In this document: positions 63,833 to 64,000 of the stretch, piece by piece
Numbering within the stretch: position 1 is the first letter of the stretch
Layout of the letters: each line of letters opens with the position of its first letter
From: Selaginella moellendorffii
Lineage: Eukaryota; Streptophyta; Lycopodiopsida; Selaginellales; Selaginellaceae
Direction of reading: 5' to 3'
Length of the DNA: 64,000 bases
Assembly (NCBI RefSeq): GCF_000143415.4
Contig: NW_003314334.1
Location: forward strand, 18,695-82,694
Program-made: the position numbers and the translations under genes
Notes under the pieces: model-generated
Databases searched by the model: none
Told to the model about the DNA's origin: nothing
What the model saw: the letters and a program-made list of their open reading frames with translations, nothing else

Positions 63833-64000
63833 GGTCGTGAGGAGCAGGATCGCAGCAGTCATGGCAACAAGCTCCCCCACAACTTCCTGCAGCAGTATCA
63901 CGACTCAAAGCTTGCTGTGTACACTCGCGAAGGCATCGAAAGTTTCTACGAGAAGACGTTCATCAAGCCGACATAGCAGCGCCTTTCCAAGCTTGAGGAT
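63833..64000 (+). other. Element G downstream of the long ORF
   Basis: After the TGA at 63,830 the same frame is open for about 48 more codons (YHDSKLAVYTREGIESFYEK) to a TAG near 63,977, so the ancestral product may have extended further. The window ends before the 3' LTR. Confidence 0.5.

Overview
This is a eukaryotic window, almost certainly from a land plant. It contains an array of the plant telomere repeat TTTAGGG, LTR elements primed by initiator tRNA-Met, a chromodomain Ty3/gypsy element, and a plant-type LINE whose ORF1 looks DUF4283-like. The two spliced genes inferred here have very short GT-AG introns (mostly 38-60 nt). That is unusual for seed plants and recalls Selaginella-like lycophytes; the lineage call is an inference only. 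I see no rRNA or tRNA gene, no CRISPR array and no ordinary host housekeeping gene. Nearly the whole window is nested transposable elements, at least eight families. All alignments and boundaries were made by eye.

Layout. 1-6.2 kb: degenerate sequence holding a solo LTR of family H (5-bp TSD CAAAG) and a Ty3/gypsy RT scrap. 6.2-9.6 kb: a patchwork of LTR pieces, a complete 614-bp TRIM element with TSD CAAGC, and GA/TC-rich minisatellite. 9.6-11.5 kb: truncated Ty3/gypsy element E (LTR, gag, protease; minus strand). 11.5-13.4 kb and 26.1-28.8 kb: the two halves of one LINE (minus strand), split by element A. 13.4-26.1 kb: chromovirus A (plus strand; LTRs of 1184 and 1158 bp; TSD GTGAT; gag, pol and chromodomain; two putative introns in the integrase region). 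19.9-24.8 kb: element B (minus strand; 232/233-bp LTRs; 1186-codon pol) nested inside A. 28.8-47.9 kb: family H, a coding-free LARD-like element (minus strand) with LTRs up to 1128 bp. 47.9-55.8 kb: unassigned sequence and fragments of families A, B and D. 55.8-64 kb: element G, a Tat/Athila-like Ty3/gypsy element (plus strand) running off the window.

The most interesting object lies inside H: a 12.5-kb DNA transposon, called X here (33,653-46,172). It has perfect 24-bp terminal inverted repeats and a 4-bp GTCT target duplication. It carries (i) an intact 1021-codon gene with a DUF7869-like RNase-H-fold DDE core, the likely transposase, and (ii) a divergent gene of about 11 exons and 1,640 codons that joins a ParB-like domain, a degenerate methyltransferase-like stretch, a Lys/Ser/acidic linker and an FCP1/SCP-like HAD domain. 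About 25 copies of a 22-bp near-palindrome (half-site ATGGCATGNGG) are scattered through UTRs, introns and exons of X; I noticed none outside it. The second gene looks recently broken by two TAG codons and one frameshift. How X's parts work together is inference: the palindromes may be binding sites for an X-encoded protein, and the ParB/HAD protein may be an accessory factor for transposition or for chromatin state.
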